Source: Dipetalonema caudispina (lineage: Eukaryota; Nematoda; Chromadorea; Rhabditida; Onchocercidae). Taken from it: a stretch of 51,047 nt of DNA. Positions 50,068 through 51,047 of this stretch are shown here, in pieces (the stretch's first letter is position 1; each line of letters opens with the position of its first letter). Location of the stretch: NCBI GenBank assembly GCA_013365325.1, contig JABVXV010000398.1:1-51047 (forward strand). The letters are read 5' to 3'. A program made the position numbers and the translations under genes. The notes beneath the pieces are model-generated. The model saw only the letters and a list, made by a program, of their open reading frames with translations, had not been told where the DNA came from and did no database searches.

Positions 50068-50827
50068 ATAAACTTACGGATCAATCCAACCAATGTTATG
50101 TAATGAATTCCAAAACCTATTTACAACAACATTGATAAAAAAGCCAAGCATAAATGTTATTGGCATTACATCGGTATATTTTGTAAACAAACGGCATATA
50201 TTCTCAAAGATTCTATAAAAATATACTTTTAAAAAATAAGAAAAAAAAAAAAACAATATAAATCTGTTCTTTTGATTTATTTCTATTTACTTATGTCATT
50301 CTTATCGGTTTGTACTAATCTTTTTTTTTTTTGATTGTTTAAATGAATTAGTTTAGAGAGATAAATTAAACCTAACAAGCAAATAATCATTATTAAAATT
50401 ATTAACTTCTTTTTTTTTTGAGAGGTTAATTCATGTTAACATATGGAATTGAATAATTTCGACAGTTTCGAAATTTCTCATAATTATTACAATCAAATAT
50501 TATAATTCATTGACAATTTAAAATGTGTCTATGTTTTTTTGTATATTTGATGCAATTTTTTTTTTTAAATGCAAAAATGTTTGAATCAACTATGAAATGC
50601 ATGTCACATACGTATTATTGTAAGGTAAAAAGTAAACATTATTATAACAAAAGAATGTTAGCTATGCTGAAAAGATTGGTTTCTTTCATTTTGTTGCTTG
50701 ACTTTAAAAATCAAACCTTTTGTAACTTTCTGTCAATATAAAATTGTATAGGATAGAAAGACATGCATACGCAATCATCCATACAATAAGTTCGTTGAAG
50801 ATTGTTTTCCAAATACTACCACGCCAT
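44600..50827 (-). CDS. Bestrophin-family anion channel, 5' end outside the window
   Basis: Calcium-gated anion channel of the plasma membrane. Twelve exons are visible on the minus strand: 50827-50717, 50212-50078, 49704-49611, 49180-49108, 48602-48448, 48339-48169, 47593-47450, 47181-47033, 46691-46602, 46141-46005, 45788-45412 and 44785-44600, all in phase, about 606 residues. Family signatures in order: [74 protein letters not shown] and NWLIDRNLQ. The acidic DDDDD after NPFG matches the calcium clasp. By alignment from memory, neck residues F80 and F84 of BEST1 are kept, I76 is Met and W93 is Phe. The cytoplasmic tail has RRRST and RRSST motifs, a polyglutamine run and basic clusters. The first exon (start Met and N-terminus) is missing beyond the right edge. 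Confidence 0.93.
45673..45735 (-). repeat. CAA/CAG repeat coding polyglutamine in the bestrophin tail
   Basis: On the minus strand CAG CAA CAG is followed by 14 CAA codons, then CGG and CAA CAA CAG: 17 Gln, one Arg, three Gln. It lies in the same exon (45788-45412) just after a proline-rich stretch ([12 protein letters not shown]). A nearly pure CAA run is likely to vary in length. Confidence 0.93.
47730..47789. repeat. 31-bp tandem duplication in a bestrophin intron
   Basis: Two copies (47730-47760 and 47761-47789) sharing gatttgaattaatctaatta and then tatc. It lies in the intron between bestrophin exons 48339-48169 and 47593-47450. Confidence 0.85.
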
Positions 50828-50862
50828 CTATAAAATATCTTTACATATTACCTGGTAAACCT

Positions 50863-50869
50863 GATAATG

Positions 50870-50948
<79 letters not shown>

Positions 50949-50950
50949 TA

Positions 50951-51047
<97 letters not shown>
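50863..51047. repeat. (AAT)n microsatellite, right edge
   Basis: Trinucleotide array with a few ACA and AGT interruptions, running to the last base. It lies in the first visible bestrophin intron, upstream of exon 50827-50717. Same motif as the left edge. Confidence 0.97.

Overview
The window reads as nuclear DNA of a nematode, most likely a filarial or related spirurid worm. The evidence is its very AT-rich intergenic DNA full of A/T homopolymers, small exons with TTTCAG-like acceptors, acceptor-like sites just upstream of start codons (as expected for spliced-leader trans-splicing), and proteins that look like worm NURF-1, RSR-2 and bestrophin. There is no bacterial or viral operon, no CRISPR array and no rRNA. 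I saw no convincing tRNA or intact transposon. The species assignment is inference.

Layout, left to right. A (TAA)n microsatellite opens the window. Next to it is a candidate two-exon gene for a small secreted Cys-containing peptide (219-1326, minus). About 8 kb of AT-rich DNA follows, with one compositional island near 6.3-6.4 kb, a few direct repeats and a decayed coding-like stretch at 9.35-9.85 kb. A multi-exon coiled-coil gene I do not recognise lies on the minus strand (10039-11704), head to head with the main gene.

That main gene is nurf-1/BPTF (13220-31620, plus), the large subunit of the NURF chromatin remodeller. I reconstruct about 43 exons encoding an acidic N-terminus, DDT domain, PHD finger, WSD-like segment, low-complexity middle, C-terminal helical segment, two tandem PHD fingers and a bromodomain. 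One exon chain gives a closed frame of about 2185 codons. It requires skipping two well-formed exons, and including them ends the protein, so the locus looks built to make separate N- and C-terminal products.

After 5.8 kb of non-coding DNA comes rsr-2, the SRRM2/Cwc21-type splicing factor (37465-40477, plus). It has a possible stop-bearing alternative exon and a second, longer RS-rich 3' end (41747-42092), followed by decaying RS-type sequence. An unexplained RS-type ORF pair lies antisense in its last intron. The right end holds a bestrophin-family anion channel on the minus strand (44600-50827), complete except for its first exon, with a polyglutamine run in the cytoplasmic tail. The window closes in the same trinucleotide microsatellite that opens it, which suggests a contig bounded by repeats.

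The genes do not form one pathway. nurf-1 and rsr-2 are nuclear gene-expression factors, bestrophin is a membrane channel, and the other two are unassigned.
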